A DNA stretch of 64,000 nucleotides from Salegentibacter sp. Hel_I_6 (GTDB lineage: Bacteria; Bacteroidota; Bacteroidia; Flavobacteriales; Flavobacteriaceae), in the NCBI RefSeq assembly GCF_000745315.1, contig NZ_JQNQ01000001.1, positions 3,720,001-3,784,000 of the forward strand, read 5' to 3'. Shown here piece by piece: positions 17,417 to 25,657 of the stretch; the stretch's first letter is position 1, and every line of letters begins with the position of its first letter. The notes beneath the pieces were generated by a model. It had not been told where the DNA came from. It saw only the letters and a program-made list of their open reading frames with translations, and ran no database searches. The translations under genes and the position numbers were made by a program.

Positions 17417-18880
17417 ATGAAAATAGAAAATATAAACACACTTGGAGAACTTAAAAAATCTGGATATAAAAGTCGCGGAATTAAGGAGGAACTCAGGGAA
17501 AATTTAATAAAAAAGATCAGGAATAATGAACCCACTTTTCCCGGGATTCACGGTTATGAAGATAGCGTAATCCCTGAATTGGAAAGAGCAATTTTATCAC
17601 GCCATAATATTAATTTACTTGGTCTAAGAGGTCAGGCTAAAACGAGATTAGCGCGTTTAATGATCAATTTATTAGATGAATACATGCCGGTGGTGCAGGG
17701 TTCAGAAATTAATGACGATCCTTTAAATCCAATTTCACGCTATGCGAGAGAATTGATAAAGGAGAAAGCAGATGAAACTCCAATTAACTGGGTACATAGG
17801 GAAGAGCGATTTTTTGAAAAACTTGCCACTCCAGATGTTACGGTAGCTGATCTTATTGGGGATGTAGACCCCATTAAAGCTGCGAATTTAAAATTGAGTT
17901 ATGCTGATGATCGCGTTATTCATTTTGGGATGATTCCGCGCGCTAACCGCAGTATTTTTGTAATAAATGAATTACCCGATTTGCAAGCTAGAATCCAGGT
18001 AGCTTTATTCAATATCCTACAGGAAGGTGATATCCAAATTCGCGGATTCAAATTGAGGTTGCCTTTAGATCTTCAATTTGTATTTACAGCAAACCCTGAA
18101 GATTATACCAATCGCGGTAGTATTGTAACTCCTTTAAAAGACCGTATTGGTTCACAAATTCTAACCCATTATCCTGGAAGTATAGAAATTGCAAAAACAA
18201 TTACCGCCCAGGAAGCAAAACTTGATAAAAGACAAAGCGAGCTGGTTCATGTTCCTGAACTCGCAAAAGATTTATTAGAACAAATTAGTTTCGAAGCCCG
18301 GGAAAGTGAATTTATAGATGAAAAAAGCGGAATTAGCGCAAGGCTGAGTATTACCGCGTATGAGAATTTACTTAGTACTGCAGAAAGGCGTTTATTGAAA
18401 TCTGGAGATGATAAAACTTTATTGAGGTTTGGTGATTTTCTTGGTGTAGTACCTTCCATTACTGGAAAAGTGGAGTTGGTTTATGAAGGAGAAGAAGAAG
18501 GTGCAGCTAGTGTAGCGCTTCAGTTAATAGGAGATTCGGTAAAAACATTGTTTCCGCAGTATTTTCCCAAAATAGAAAAATTACAAAAACCAGATGAAAC
18601 AACACCTTATGACGATCTGGTAGAATGGTTTTTCGAGCAAAGCGGATTTGAATTACCTGATGATCTTTCTGATACCGAATACAAAGAAAGCCTGGATTCT
18701 GTAAAACCTTTAAATGAATTAATTAAAAAGTACCAACCCAAGATTTCAGAAGATGATAAATACTTTTTAAAGGAGTTTTTATTGTGGGCTTTGGTAGAAT
18801 ATAAGAAGCTTAGCAAACATCGTTTTGCCAAAGGCGTTCAATTTAAAGATCTTTATGGAAGTTATATAAGTGATCTTTAA
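17417..18880 (+). CDS. AAA+ ATPase of the ChlI/MoxR type
   Basis: This 487-residue ATPase resembles magnesium-chelatase subunit I. The Walker A motif is unusual: LLGLRGQAKTR instead of GxxGxGKT. The Walker B motif reads SIFVINELPDL, with Asn in place of the usual Asp before Glu. The sensor and arginine-finger region is seen in QFVFTANPEDYTNRG. The C-terminal third is helical and acidic. It follows the VWA protein gene with 186 bases between them, which contain a repeat. The pair probably works as one machine. The real magnesium chelatase is unlikely, because no chlorophyll gene is nearby. Confidence 0.85.
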   Translation: MKIENINTLGELKKSGYKSRGIKEELRENLIKKIRNNEPTFPGIHGYEDSVIPELERAILSRHNINLLGLRGQAKTRLARLMINLLDEYMPVVQGSEINDDPLNPISRYARELIKEKADETPINWVHREERFFEKLATPDVTVADLIGDVDPIKAANLKLSYADDRVIHFGMIPRANRSIFVINELPDLQARIQVALFNILQEGDIQIRGFKLRLPLDLQFVFTANPEDYTNRGSIVTPLKDRIGSQILTHYPGSIEIAKTITAQEAKLDKRQSELVHVPELAKDLLEQISFEARESEFIDEKSGISARLSITAYENLLSTAERRLLKSGDDKTLLRFGDFLGVVPSITGKVELVYEGEEEGAASVALQLIGDSVKTLFPQYFPKIEKLQKPDETTPYDDLVEWFFEQSGFELPDDLSDTEYKESLDSVKPLNELIKKYQPKISEDDKYFLKEFLLWALVEYKKLSKHRFAKGVQFKDLYGSYISDL

Positions 18881-18900
18881 GCGATTATTAAAATAAATTG

Positions 18901-18940
18901 AAAAAATACCCGGTTAAATTATTAATCGGGTATTTTTTTT
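18901..18940 (+). terminator. Intrinsic terminator after the AAA+ gene
   Basis: A hairpin with arms AAAAAATACCCG (18901-18912) and CGGGTATTTTTT (18927-18938) and a T-run follows the AAA+ stop codon by 20 bases. It isolates the AAA+ gene from the thr operon leader. Confidence 0.85.
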
Positions 18941-19030
18941 ATCTTATAAAAAGAAATTCATAATTCTTCCTCGAAAACCTCTTTTTAGTTTTTTAAACCT
19001 CTAAAAATATATACATTTATCACCAGAATA

Positions 19031-19141
19031 ATGTCAAAAATGAGGATTCAGAAAAATATTAATTTCAGCACTTCTACGAGCACTCTCGGCTTGCGCTTTT
19101 CTGGCATGACTATTATTCGTATTACCCCTTTTGGGGTATAA
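19031..19141 (+). CDS. Probable thr operon leader peptide (attenuation control)
   Basis: A 36-codon open frame starts 182 bases before thrA. Ten of its 36 residues are Thr or Ile, including the run MTIIRIT near the end (codons 26-32). Thr and Ile are the end products of the pathway controlled by thrABC, as in the known E. coli thrL attenuator. The last codons overlap a hairpin (TACCCC/GGGGTA, 19123-19138). A nine-base T-run follows at 19170-19178, before the thrA start. A shorter start at codon 26 would give an 11-residue peptide. I did not find a convincing terminator stem directly before the T-run, so the mechanism is inferred from codon content and position. Confidence 0.6.
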   Translation: MSKMRIQKNINFSTSTSTLGLRFSGMTIIRITPFGV

Positions 19142-19169
19142 TTCTACATAGCACCTGCGTACACACCTG

Positions 19170-19178
19170 TTTTTTTTT
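19170..19178 (+). promoter_or_regulatory. T-run of the putative thr attenuator
   Basis: Nine T bases follow the leader peptide and two copies of CACCTG (19152-19157, 19164-19169). The position suggests the transcription stop of an attenuator 34 bases before the thrA ATG. The matching stem is not clear by eye. Confidence 0.4.
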
Positions 19179-19212
19179 AAACAAAATCATTCTAATTTTA
19201 ATTAATTGACTT

Positions 19213-21660
19213 ATGAAAGTCCTAAAATTCGGAGGTACCTCTTTGGCATCTCCAGAGCTTATAAAACTCGTAGCTAAAACTGTTCAAAAACATCTAAAAG
19301 AAGACAAAACCCTGGTGGTTTTTTCAGCCTTCGGGGGTGTTACTAACGATTTGTTGGAAATGGCAGATCTTGCCTCCCGCGAAGATCTTACTTATAAAGA
19401 TATTCTTATAAAAAATGAAAAAAGACACCTGGAAGCTGTTCGGGAATTAATTCCGGTGAACGCTCAAAGTGGGATTTTAAGCAAAGTAAAAACTGAACTT
19501 AATCGTTTGGAAACTTTATATGAAGGCGTTTATTTACTTAACGAGCTTTCTAACAAAACCCGCCACGTAGTTTCAGGTTTTGGTGAAGTTTTATCTTCCC
19601 TAATTATTGCTGAATATTTCAAAAATCTTGGTATTAATTCTCAATATGTAGATTCTCGCGAACTTATCGTTTGCAAAAATACCAATGAAAAAGTTCAGGT
19701 GAATTACCCGTTAACTAATAAAAATATCGAGAAGTATTTTGCTGAAAAAGATGCGAGTCTTTATATCGCTCCCGGTTTTGTTTCACGAAACGAGCAAGGC
19801 GTACCAAGCACACTGGGGCGCGGTGGTTCAGATTTTACAGCTGCATTATACGGTGCCGCTTTAGATGTAAAAGAAGTGCTTATTTATACCGATGTGAATG
19901 GGATGTACACTGCAAATCCGCAAATTGTACCCCACGCTTATCCGCTAAAAGATATTTCTTACCAGGAAGCAATGGAATTGTCGCATTTTGGTGCGAAAGT
20001 GCTTTATCCGCCAACGTTGCAACCTTTGTTAGATAAACAGATTAGCATACTTATAAAAAACACCTTCAAACCTGATGAAGAAGGAACTTTAATTTCAAAA
20101 TCTTCCGATAAGAATTTTCGTTGGGTTACAGGGATTACTCATATAGATTCTATAAAACTCCTGAATATTGAAGGCAGTGGAATGGTGGGTATTCCTGGTT
20201 TTTCCAAAAGATTTTTTGAAGTACTTTTTCAGGAAAACATCAATGTAGTTTTAATCACACAGGCTTCTTCAGAACATAGTATTTGTATCGCTGTGAAAGA
20301 TGATGAAGCTGAACTGGCTAAAGAAGCGCTAGATGAAGCCTTTGAAGTCGAAATTCAGTATAAGAAGATCAAACCTGTAGAGATCGAAGACAATGTAGCT
20401 ATTGTGGCCCTCGTTGGAGACAGGATGAAAAGTCATCACGGTTTAAGCGGAAAAATGTTTAGTGCGCTTGGGAATAACAATATCAATATTCGCGCAATTG
20501 CCCAGGGTTCTTCAGAGCGGAATATTTCTGCGGTGATTGCGAAAAAAGATGTGAAGAAAGCGCTCAATACTTTACATGAGCAATTTTTTGAAGTGCCTTC
20601 TAAAGAGCTAAACCTTTTTATTACCGGCGTTGGGAATGTTGGAAGCAAACTGCTGAATCAATTAAAAAAACAGGAAAAGTTTCTTCTTGAAAATTTAAGA
20701 CTGAAAGTTCGCGTTCACGGACTTTCTAACTCAAGGAAAATGCTTTTTGATGAAAACGGAATAGATCTTCAAAACTGGGAAGCAGCTTTGGATAAAGGAG
20801 AAAAAGCCGATAAAGCTGAATTTTTTAAAAAGGTGGATGCATTCAACCTGCGAAATAGCATTTTTGTTGATAATACAGCAAGTGCCGATATTTCTGCCTG
20901 GTATAGGGAATATCTTGCGAACTCGGTTTCTGTGGTCACCTGTAATAAAATTGCATGTGCCGATAGTTTTGAAAATTACCAGGAATTGCAAAATCTGGCC
21001 AGGGAATATGGGGCTTCATTTTTATATGAAACCAATGTAGGAGCCGGTTTACCAATTATAGATACCCTTAAGAATTTAGTGGCTTCGGGAGATAGAATCA
21101 CTAAAATTCAGGCGGTACTCTCGGGGAGTCTAAATTTCGTATTTAATACCTATAAAGGAGAAGATCCATTTTATAAAACCGTTGAAATGGCAATGGAAGA
21201 AGGTTATACCGAACCCGATCCAAAAATAGACCTTAGTGGGGTAGACGTAGCACGAAAAATACTAATCCTAGCCCGGGAAAGTGGTCATAGAATGGAACTT
21301 GAAGATATTGAAAGTGAAGATTTCTTATCAAAAGAAAGTTTGGCCACCACCAATAATGAAGACTTTTTTGAAATATTGAAGAAAGACGAACCTAAATTCC
21401 AGGAGATATATAAATCGGCTGAAGCCGAAGGGAAACAATTAAAATACGTAGCGCAATTGGAAAATGGAAAAGCTGTGGTTGGATTGCAGGCGGTAGATGC
21501 GCAACATCCATTTTACAATCTTAGCGGGAGCGATAACATTGTATTGTTCTTTACGGAACGTTATCCCGAACAACCTTTAATTGTAAAAGGAGCCGGTGCG
21601 GGAGCCGAAGTTACTGCTTCAGGTATTTTCGCCGATGTGATACGAATAGGAAAAAAATAG
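19213..21660 (+). CDS. thrA: Bifunctional aspartokinase / homoserine dehydrogenase
   Basis: This 815-residue fusion enzyme has an N-terminal aspartokinase domain (KVLKFGGTSLASPEL; active-site segment GFVSRNEQGVPSTLGRGGSDFTAA), two ACT domains near residues 320-460 (for example SIKLLNIEGSGMVGIPG), and a C-terminal homoserine dehydrogenase (NAD-binding LFITGVGNVGSKLL; active-site region VLSGSLNFVFNTY). It carries out the first and third steps from aspartate to threonine and methionine. The length is normal for ThrA. It is the first gene of thrA-thrB-thrC and is preceded by a Thr/Ile-rich leader, so attenuation by threonine and isoleucine is likely, in addition to feedback through the ACT domains. 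Confidence 0.97.
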   Translation: MKVLKFGGTSLASPELIKLVAKTVQKHLKEDKTLVVFSAFGGVTNDLLEMADLASREDLTYKDILIKNEKRHLEAVRELIPVNAQSGILSKVKTELNRLETLYEGVYLLNELSNKTRHVVSGFGEVLSSLIIAEYFKNLGINSQYVDSRELIVCKNTNEKVQVNYPLTNKNIEKYFAEKDASLYIAPGFVSRNEQGVPSTLGRGGSDFTAALYGAALDVKEVLIYTDVNGMYTANPQIVPHAYPLKDISYQEAMELSHFGAKVLYPPTLQPLLDKQISILIKNTFKPDEEGTLISKSSDKNFRWVTGITHIDSIKLLNIEGSGMVGIPGFSKRFFEVLFQENINVVLITQASSEHSICIAVKDDEAELAKEALDEAFEVEIQYKKIKPVEIEDNVAIVALVGDRMKSHHGLSGKMFSALGNNNINIRAIAQGSSERNISAVIAKKDVKKALNTLHEQFFEVPSKELNLFITGVGNVGSKLLNQLKKQEKFLLENLRLKVRVHGLSNSRKMLFDENGIDLQNWEAALDKGEKADKAEFFKKVDAFNLRNSIFVDNTASADISAWYREYLANSVSVVTCNKIACADSFENYQELQNLAREYGASFLYETNVGAGLPIIDTLKNLVASGDRITKIQAVLSGSLNFVFNTYKGEDPFYKTVEMAMEEGYTEPDPKIDLSGVDVARKILILARESGHRMELEDIESEDFLSKESLATTNNEDFFEILKKDEPKFQEIYKSAEAEGKQLKYVAQLENGKAVVGLQAVDAQHPFYNLSGSDNIVLFFTERYPEQPLIVKGAGAGAEVTASGIFADVIRIGKK

Positions 21661-21663
21661 GCT

Positions 21664-22587
21664 ATGGATAAAATAAAACTATTTGCCCCGGCCACAGTCG
21701 CCAATCTTTCCTGCGGATTTGATGTTTTAGGTTGTTGCCTGGAAAATGTAGGTGACGAAATGTTAATTAGTAAAAATGCCGAAAACAAGCTTAGAATCAC
21801 TAAAATCACCGGGCAGGATTTACCAAGGAGTATTGAAGAAAATGTAGCTGGGGTTTCAGCAAAAATGATGTTAACCACCCTGGGGGAAAACCAGGGTTTT
21901 GATATTGAAATTAAAAAAAATATTAAAGCTGGAAGCGGAATTGGAAGCAGTGCTGCCAGTGCTGCGGGAGCTGTTTTTGGAATCAATAAATTACTTGGTG
22001 AGCCTTTTTCGGCAAATCAATTAATAAAATTTGCGATGGAAGGCGAGCGGCTTGCCAGCGGCAATGCCCATGCCGATAATGTTGCTCCTGCACTTTTGGG
22101 CGACTTTAGCCTTGTAAAGAGTTATGAACCCCTGGAAATACTTAGTTTACCGAGCCTTCCGGAATTAAGAATGTTAATTCTTCATCCTTTAATCGAGCTT
22201 AAAACCCGGGATTCACGATCAATTATCAGGCAAAATGTGGAATTGAAAAAAGCGATTAGTCAATGGGGAAATCTGGCAGCTTTGGTTAGCGCGCTTTATA
22301 CCCAGAATTATGAACTTTTAGGGAGAAGTTTAAAAGATGAAATTATTGAACCCGTGCGTTCTATTTTAATTCCTTATTTCGATGAGCTTAAAGCTTTAGC
22401 TTCAGCAAACGGAGCCTTAGGTTTCGGGATTTCTGGATCTGGACCTTCGGTTTTTGCTTTGTGTAAAGGGGATACTGTAGCCGAAAAAGTGAAAGCAGAA
22501 TTCCAGGAATTTTATCAAGATAAAAATATAGATTTCGACCTGCATTTATCGAAAATAAATTCAGAAGGAATAAAAATAATCAACTAA
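21664..22587 (+). CDS. thrB: Homoserine kinase
   Basis: This 307-residue GHMP-family kinase phosphorylates homoserine. Visible motifs are the N-terminal FAPATVANLSCGFDVLG, the ATP-binding loop IKAGSGIGSSAASAAGA, and the C-terminal GFGISGSGPSVFAL. It starts 3 bases after the thrA stop and is the second gene of the operon. The length matches ThrB enzymes. The following 91 bases up to thrC contain a 12-base palindrome (CCAGCATGCTGG, 22593-22604) but no gene. Confidence 0.96.
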   Translation: MDKIKLFAPATVANLSCGFDVLGCCLENVGDEMLISKNAENKLRITKITGQDLPRSIEENVAGVSAKMMLTTLGENQGFDIEIKKNIKAGSGIGSSAASAAGAVFGINKLLGEPFSANQLIKFAMEGERLASGNAHADNVAPALLGDFSLVKSYEPLEILSLPSLPELRMLILHPLIELKTRDSRSIIRQNVELKKAISQWGNLAALVSALYTQNYELLGRSLKDEIIEPVRSILIPYFDELKALASANGALGFGISGSGPSVFALCKGDTVAEKVKAEFQEFYQDKNIDFDLHLSKINSEGIKIIN

Positions 22588-22678
22588 TGAAACCAGCATG
22601 CTGGACGCAAATAATTGTCAGCAGGCTTATAATTATATGTTTGTGATGAACTCCCCTTTTTGGGATTAAATTTAGTAG

Positions 22679-23974
22679 ATGAAATATTTTAGTTTAAACG
22701 ATAAGAATCATAAAGTTTCCTTTGAAGATGCGGTAGTTAGAGGCCTTGCTCCCGGAAAAGCCCTATACTTTCCTGAAGAAATTCCGAAGCTCTCCCAGGA
22801 TTTTTTTCAAAATCTGAATAAATATTCAAACGAAGAAATCGCTTACGAAGCCATCAAGGAATTTGTAGGGGACGAAATTGATAAAACCAGCCTCCAGGAA
22901 ATTCTGAAAAAAACGCTGGATTTTGAGTTTCCGGTAGTTCCTATTTCAGATAATATTGGAACGCTAGAGTTATTTCACGGTCCAACATTAGCGTTTAAAG
23001 ATGTAGGAGCGGGATTTATGGCGGGTTGCCTGGGACATTTTGTAAAAAAAGGAAACCTGGGTAAAATTACAGTATTGGTAGCTACATCGGGAGATACCGG
23101 TGGTGCTGTTGCAAATGGCTTTTTAGGAGTAGAGGGCATAGATGTGGTGATCCTATATCCTAAAGGAAAAGTGAGTGAAATACAGGAAAAGCAGCTGACT
23201 ACTTTGGGACAAAATATTACGGCCCTTGAAGTCAATGGCAATTTTGATGATTGCCAGGATATGGTCAAAAAAGCATTTTCTGATGTAGAAATTGGCGAAA
23301 AACTACAATTAACTTCAGCTAATTCTATTAATGTAGCGAGATGGTTGCCGCAAATGTTTTATTACTACTTTGCTTATAAGCAATTAGCTGAAAGAGAACG
23401 AAAACTTGCTTTCTCAGTCCCAAGCGGGAACTTTGGGAATATTTGTGCCGGTATGCTCGCAAAAAAGATGGGACTTCCAATAGATCATTTTATTGCTTCA
23501 AACAACGAAAACAACGTAGTTACTCGTTACCTGGAAACTGAAAAATATACTCCGAAAAAAAGTGTGCAAACTATTTCAAATGCTATGGACGTGGGAAATC
23601 CGAGTAATTTTGTGAGGATTATGGAGCTCTTTCAAAATGAATTTAAACCCTTAGCAAAACAACTATCTTCCTATAGTTATTCAGATGAAGAAACCAGGAA
23701 AGCCATAAAAGAAGTAAAGAAAAAGCACAATTACATTATGGATCCTCACGGCGCGGTTGGATACTTGGGTCTTCAGGACTTTTTAGCTGAAAACCCTGAT
23801 TATTACGGTACTTTTCTGGAAACCGCTCATCCGGTTAAATTTTTAGAAACAGTAGAGAAGGTGATAGGGGAAAAGGTAGAAATTCCAGCCTCAATTAGAG
23901 ATGCGATGGATAAAGAAAAAAAATCCTTCGAAATTTCAGATTATTCTGAATTGAAGGATTTTTTGATGCAGTAA
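22679..23974 (+). CDS. thrC: Threonine synthase
   Basis: This 431-residue PLP enzyme converts O-phosphohomoserine to threonine. The PLP lysine lies in HGPTLAFKDVGAGF, and the phosphate-binding loop is visible as TSGDTGGAVANGF. The QLTSANSINVARWLPQ segment is typical of the family. Third gene of the thr operon, transcribed with thrA and thrB. A hairpin-rich repeat lies after its stop and probably ends transcription toward the convergent peptidase gene. Confidence 0.96.
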   Translation: MKYFSLNDKNHKVSFEDAVVRGLAPGKALYFPEEIPKLSQDFFQNLNKYSNEEIAYEAIKEFVGDEIDKTSLQEILKKTLDFEFPVVPISDNIGTLELFHGPTLAFKDVGAGFMAGCLGHFVKKGNLGKITVLVATSGDTGGAVANGFLGVEGIDVVILYPKGKVSEIQEKQLTTLGQNITALEVNGNFDDCQDMVKKAFSDVEIGEKLQLTSANSINVARWLPQMFYYYFAYKQLAERERKLAFSVPSGNFGNICAGMLAKKMGLPIDHFIASNNENNVVTRYLETEKYTPKKSVQTISNAMDVGNPSNFVRIMELFQNEFKPLAKQLSSYSYSDEETRKAIKEVKKKHNYIMDPHGAVGYLGLQDFLAENPDYYGTFLETAHPVKFLETVEKVIGEKVEIPASIRDAMDKEKKSFEISDYSELKDFLMQ

Positions 23975-23987
23975 TTTAGAAATAAAA

Positions 23988-24106
23988 GTTTGGGAAGGAT
24001 TGTTCTTTTAACGTCACCCTGAACTCGTTTCAGGGTCTAATATCTACTTCAAATCAGATTCTGAAATAAATTCAGAATGACGAAATTTAGATAACCCTTC
24101 CCAAAC
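23988..24106. repeat. Dispersed hairpin repeat (copy 2) framed by an 11-base inverted repeat
   Basis: The core (24012-24082) begins with CGTCA and ends with TGACG and contains two hairpins: ACCCTGAA/TTCAGGGT (24016-24036) and TTCTGAA/TTCAGAA (24059-24077). Outside it lies a perfect 11-base inverted repeat, GTTTGGGAAGG at 23988-23998 and CCTTCCCAAAC at 24096-24106. It lies between convergent thrC and the S10 peptidase gene and could act as a bidirectional terminator. The core resembles the repeat at 17244. Confidence 0.7.
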
Positions 24107-24115
24107 ATCTATCAA

Positions 24116-25600
24116 TTAATACTTAGCAGGAGCACCTTCTTCAGGCAGACTATTTTCTATAAACTCCCTAATATCTTCATTAGCATTTTTAAGGTCATCA
24201 GCTCTTAGATACATCATATGGCCGCTTTCGTAGCCTTTGAAACTTAGACGATCTTTTAACTTTCCGCTTTGGTCTAATTGCCACATCGTGTATTTTGCAT
24301 TGAAATAAGTGGTTGCACCATCAAAATAGCCCGATTGTATCATCACGTCTAAATTTGGATTTTGTGCCATGGCCTGTCTTAAATTTTCACCGGTATTATC
24401 ACCACTTCTATCCCATGGATGCACCGGACCGAACATAAAGTACTTAAGATCTGTTTTAAAATTAAGGTCGTTACGTAAATAATGGTTAATTGCCGGGGTA
24501 AAAGAATGCAACCAGGAAGTAAGTTCCGCATTGTAATCGGGGGAATCTCCAGATTCTTTGGCGTCGATACCAAGATATCTTGAGTCCAGTCGCCCTATTG
24601 TGGTGCCTTCTTTCCGTTTTAATTCTTTCCAGAAAAAACGATAATCCACATCAAGATTATTTTGAAGGATCACTTCCTTAGAAATCCCGGAATAGTAAGC
24701 CATTTTTTCAGCTGCGGCTTCCTTTTTAGAAATTTCAGTAAAACCTCCTTTTACAAGAACCGGCGTAAGTTCATTAATGGTATACTCTTCAACTTCTTCC
24801 AGTAAAACTTCTAATTCTTTATTTTGAAGTTCAGCCGGTAAAGCATCGTGATACCAGGCAGCGGCAGCAAAATAAGGTAATCTATTAGCAATGCCCACCG
24901 GGCCGTCGCGTTCAATACCAATTTCAGTAGGAGAAACTAAGATAACTCCGTTAAGATACATCCATTGGCTATTTTGTAATTCTAACGCAAGTCCTGAAAC
25001 ACGAGTTGTTCCGTAGCTTTCACCAATAAGATATTTAGGCGATAACCAACGGTCGTTTCTGCTTACAAAAGTATTTAACCATTCGGCTAAATATTTAATA
25101 TCGGCTTGTACCCCAAAGAATTTTTCTTTGGCTACTTTTCCTTCTTCATCAGGAATTGGGCGGGAATAACCTGTATTAACAGGATTTACATAAACAATAT
25201 CAGCTACATCTAAAATAGAATGCGGATTTTCCTTAATTCCGTAAGGCTGAATAGGAAATCCTTCATCGTCAATTTTTAGAACCCTTGGGCCGGTATATGC
25301 GATATGCATCCATACGGAAGCCGAACCGGGACCACCATTGAAGGAAATTACCAGGGGACGATTTTCTGTATTTTTAACATCACTACGTTTGTAATACGTA
25401 TAAAATAAACTGGCAATAGGTTCACCATCGTTGTTCCATAAAGATTGCATTCCCGTGGTTGCGGTATAATCTATATTTTCTGAATTAATAGTTACCGAAT
25501 GTTTTGTGATAACAGTGGTATCAACAGGAATTTCAACTTTTTGGCTCCACGCCGTGGCTATAAAAACAAATAAAAATAATGGGGTAAAAATATTTTTCAT
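24116..25600 (-). CDS. S10-family serine carboxypeptidase, secreted
   Basis: This protein of about 494 residues has a signal peptide (NIFTPLFLFVFIATAWSQ), which supports the ATG at 25600 over an upstream in-frame ATG at 25642. The alpha/beta-hydrolase fold of serine carboxypeptidases is clear: oxyanion region FNGGPGSASVWMH, nucleophile Ser in LIGESYGTTR, Asp region SGYFDGATTYF and catalytic His in YESGHMMYL. It would trim C-terminal residues from peptides outside the cytoplasm. The gene is convergent with thrC. A 57-base gap separates its start from the end of the UbiB-like gene upstream on the same strand. Confidence 0.9.
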   Translation of the reverse strand: MKNIFTPLFLFVFIATAWSQKVEIPVDTTVITKHSVTINSENIDYTATTGMQSLWNNDGEPIASLFYTYYKRSDVKNTENRPLVISFNGGPGSASVWMHIAYTGPRVLKIDDEGFPIQPYGIKENPHSILDVADIVYVNPVNTGYSRPIPDEEGKVAKEKFFGVQADIKYLAEWLNTFVSRNDRWLSPKYLIGESYGTTRVSGLALELQNSQWMYLNGVILVSPTEIGIERDGPVGIANRLPYFAAAAWYHDALPAELQNKELEVLLEEVEEYTINELTPVLVKGGFTEISKKEAAAEKMAYYSGISKEVILQNNLDVDYRFFWKELKRKEGTTIGRLDSRYLGIDAKESGDSPDYNAELTSWLHSFTPAINHYLRNDLNFKTDLKYFMFGPVHPWDRSGDNTGENLRQAMAQNPNLDVMIQSGYFDGATTYFNAKYTMWQLDQSGKLKDRLSFKGYESGHMMYLRADDLKNANEDIREFIENSLPEEGAPAKY

Positions 25601-25657
25601 GTGATCTGATTTTTTGGAACTGAAAAATACACTGAAATACACAATTCCCCAAGCGCG

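Noticed and set aside
17417..18880. True magnesium chelatase for chlorophyll synthesis
   Set aside because: No other tetrapyrrole or photosynthesis gene is in the window, and the VWA partner and Walker changes fit the general MoxR/ChlI-like class better.
21561..21986. Antisense frame of 141 codons across the thrA/thrB junction
   Set aside because: Opposite well-supported operon genes; alanine/proline-rich translation caused by GC-rich codons of ThrB.
22593..22604. Palindrome CCAGCATGCTGG between thrB and thrC as an operator
   Set aside because: A single short palindrome inside an operon with no second copy; no basis to call it functional.
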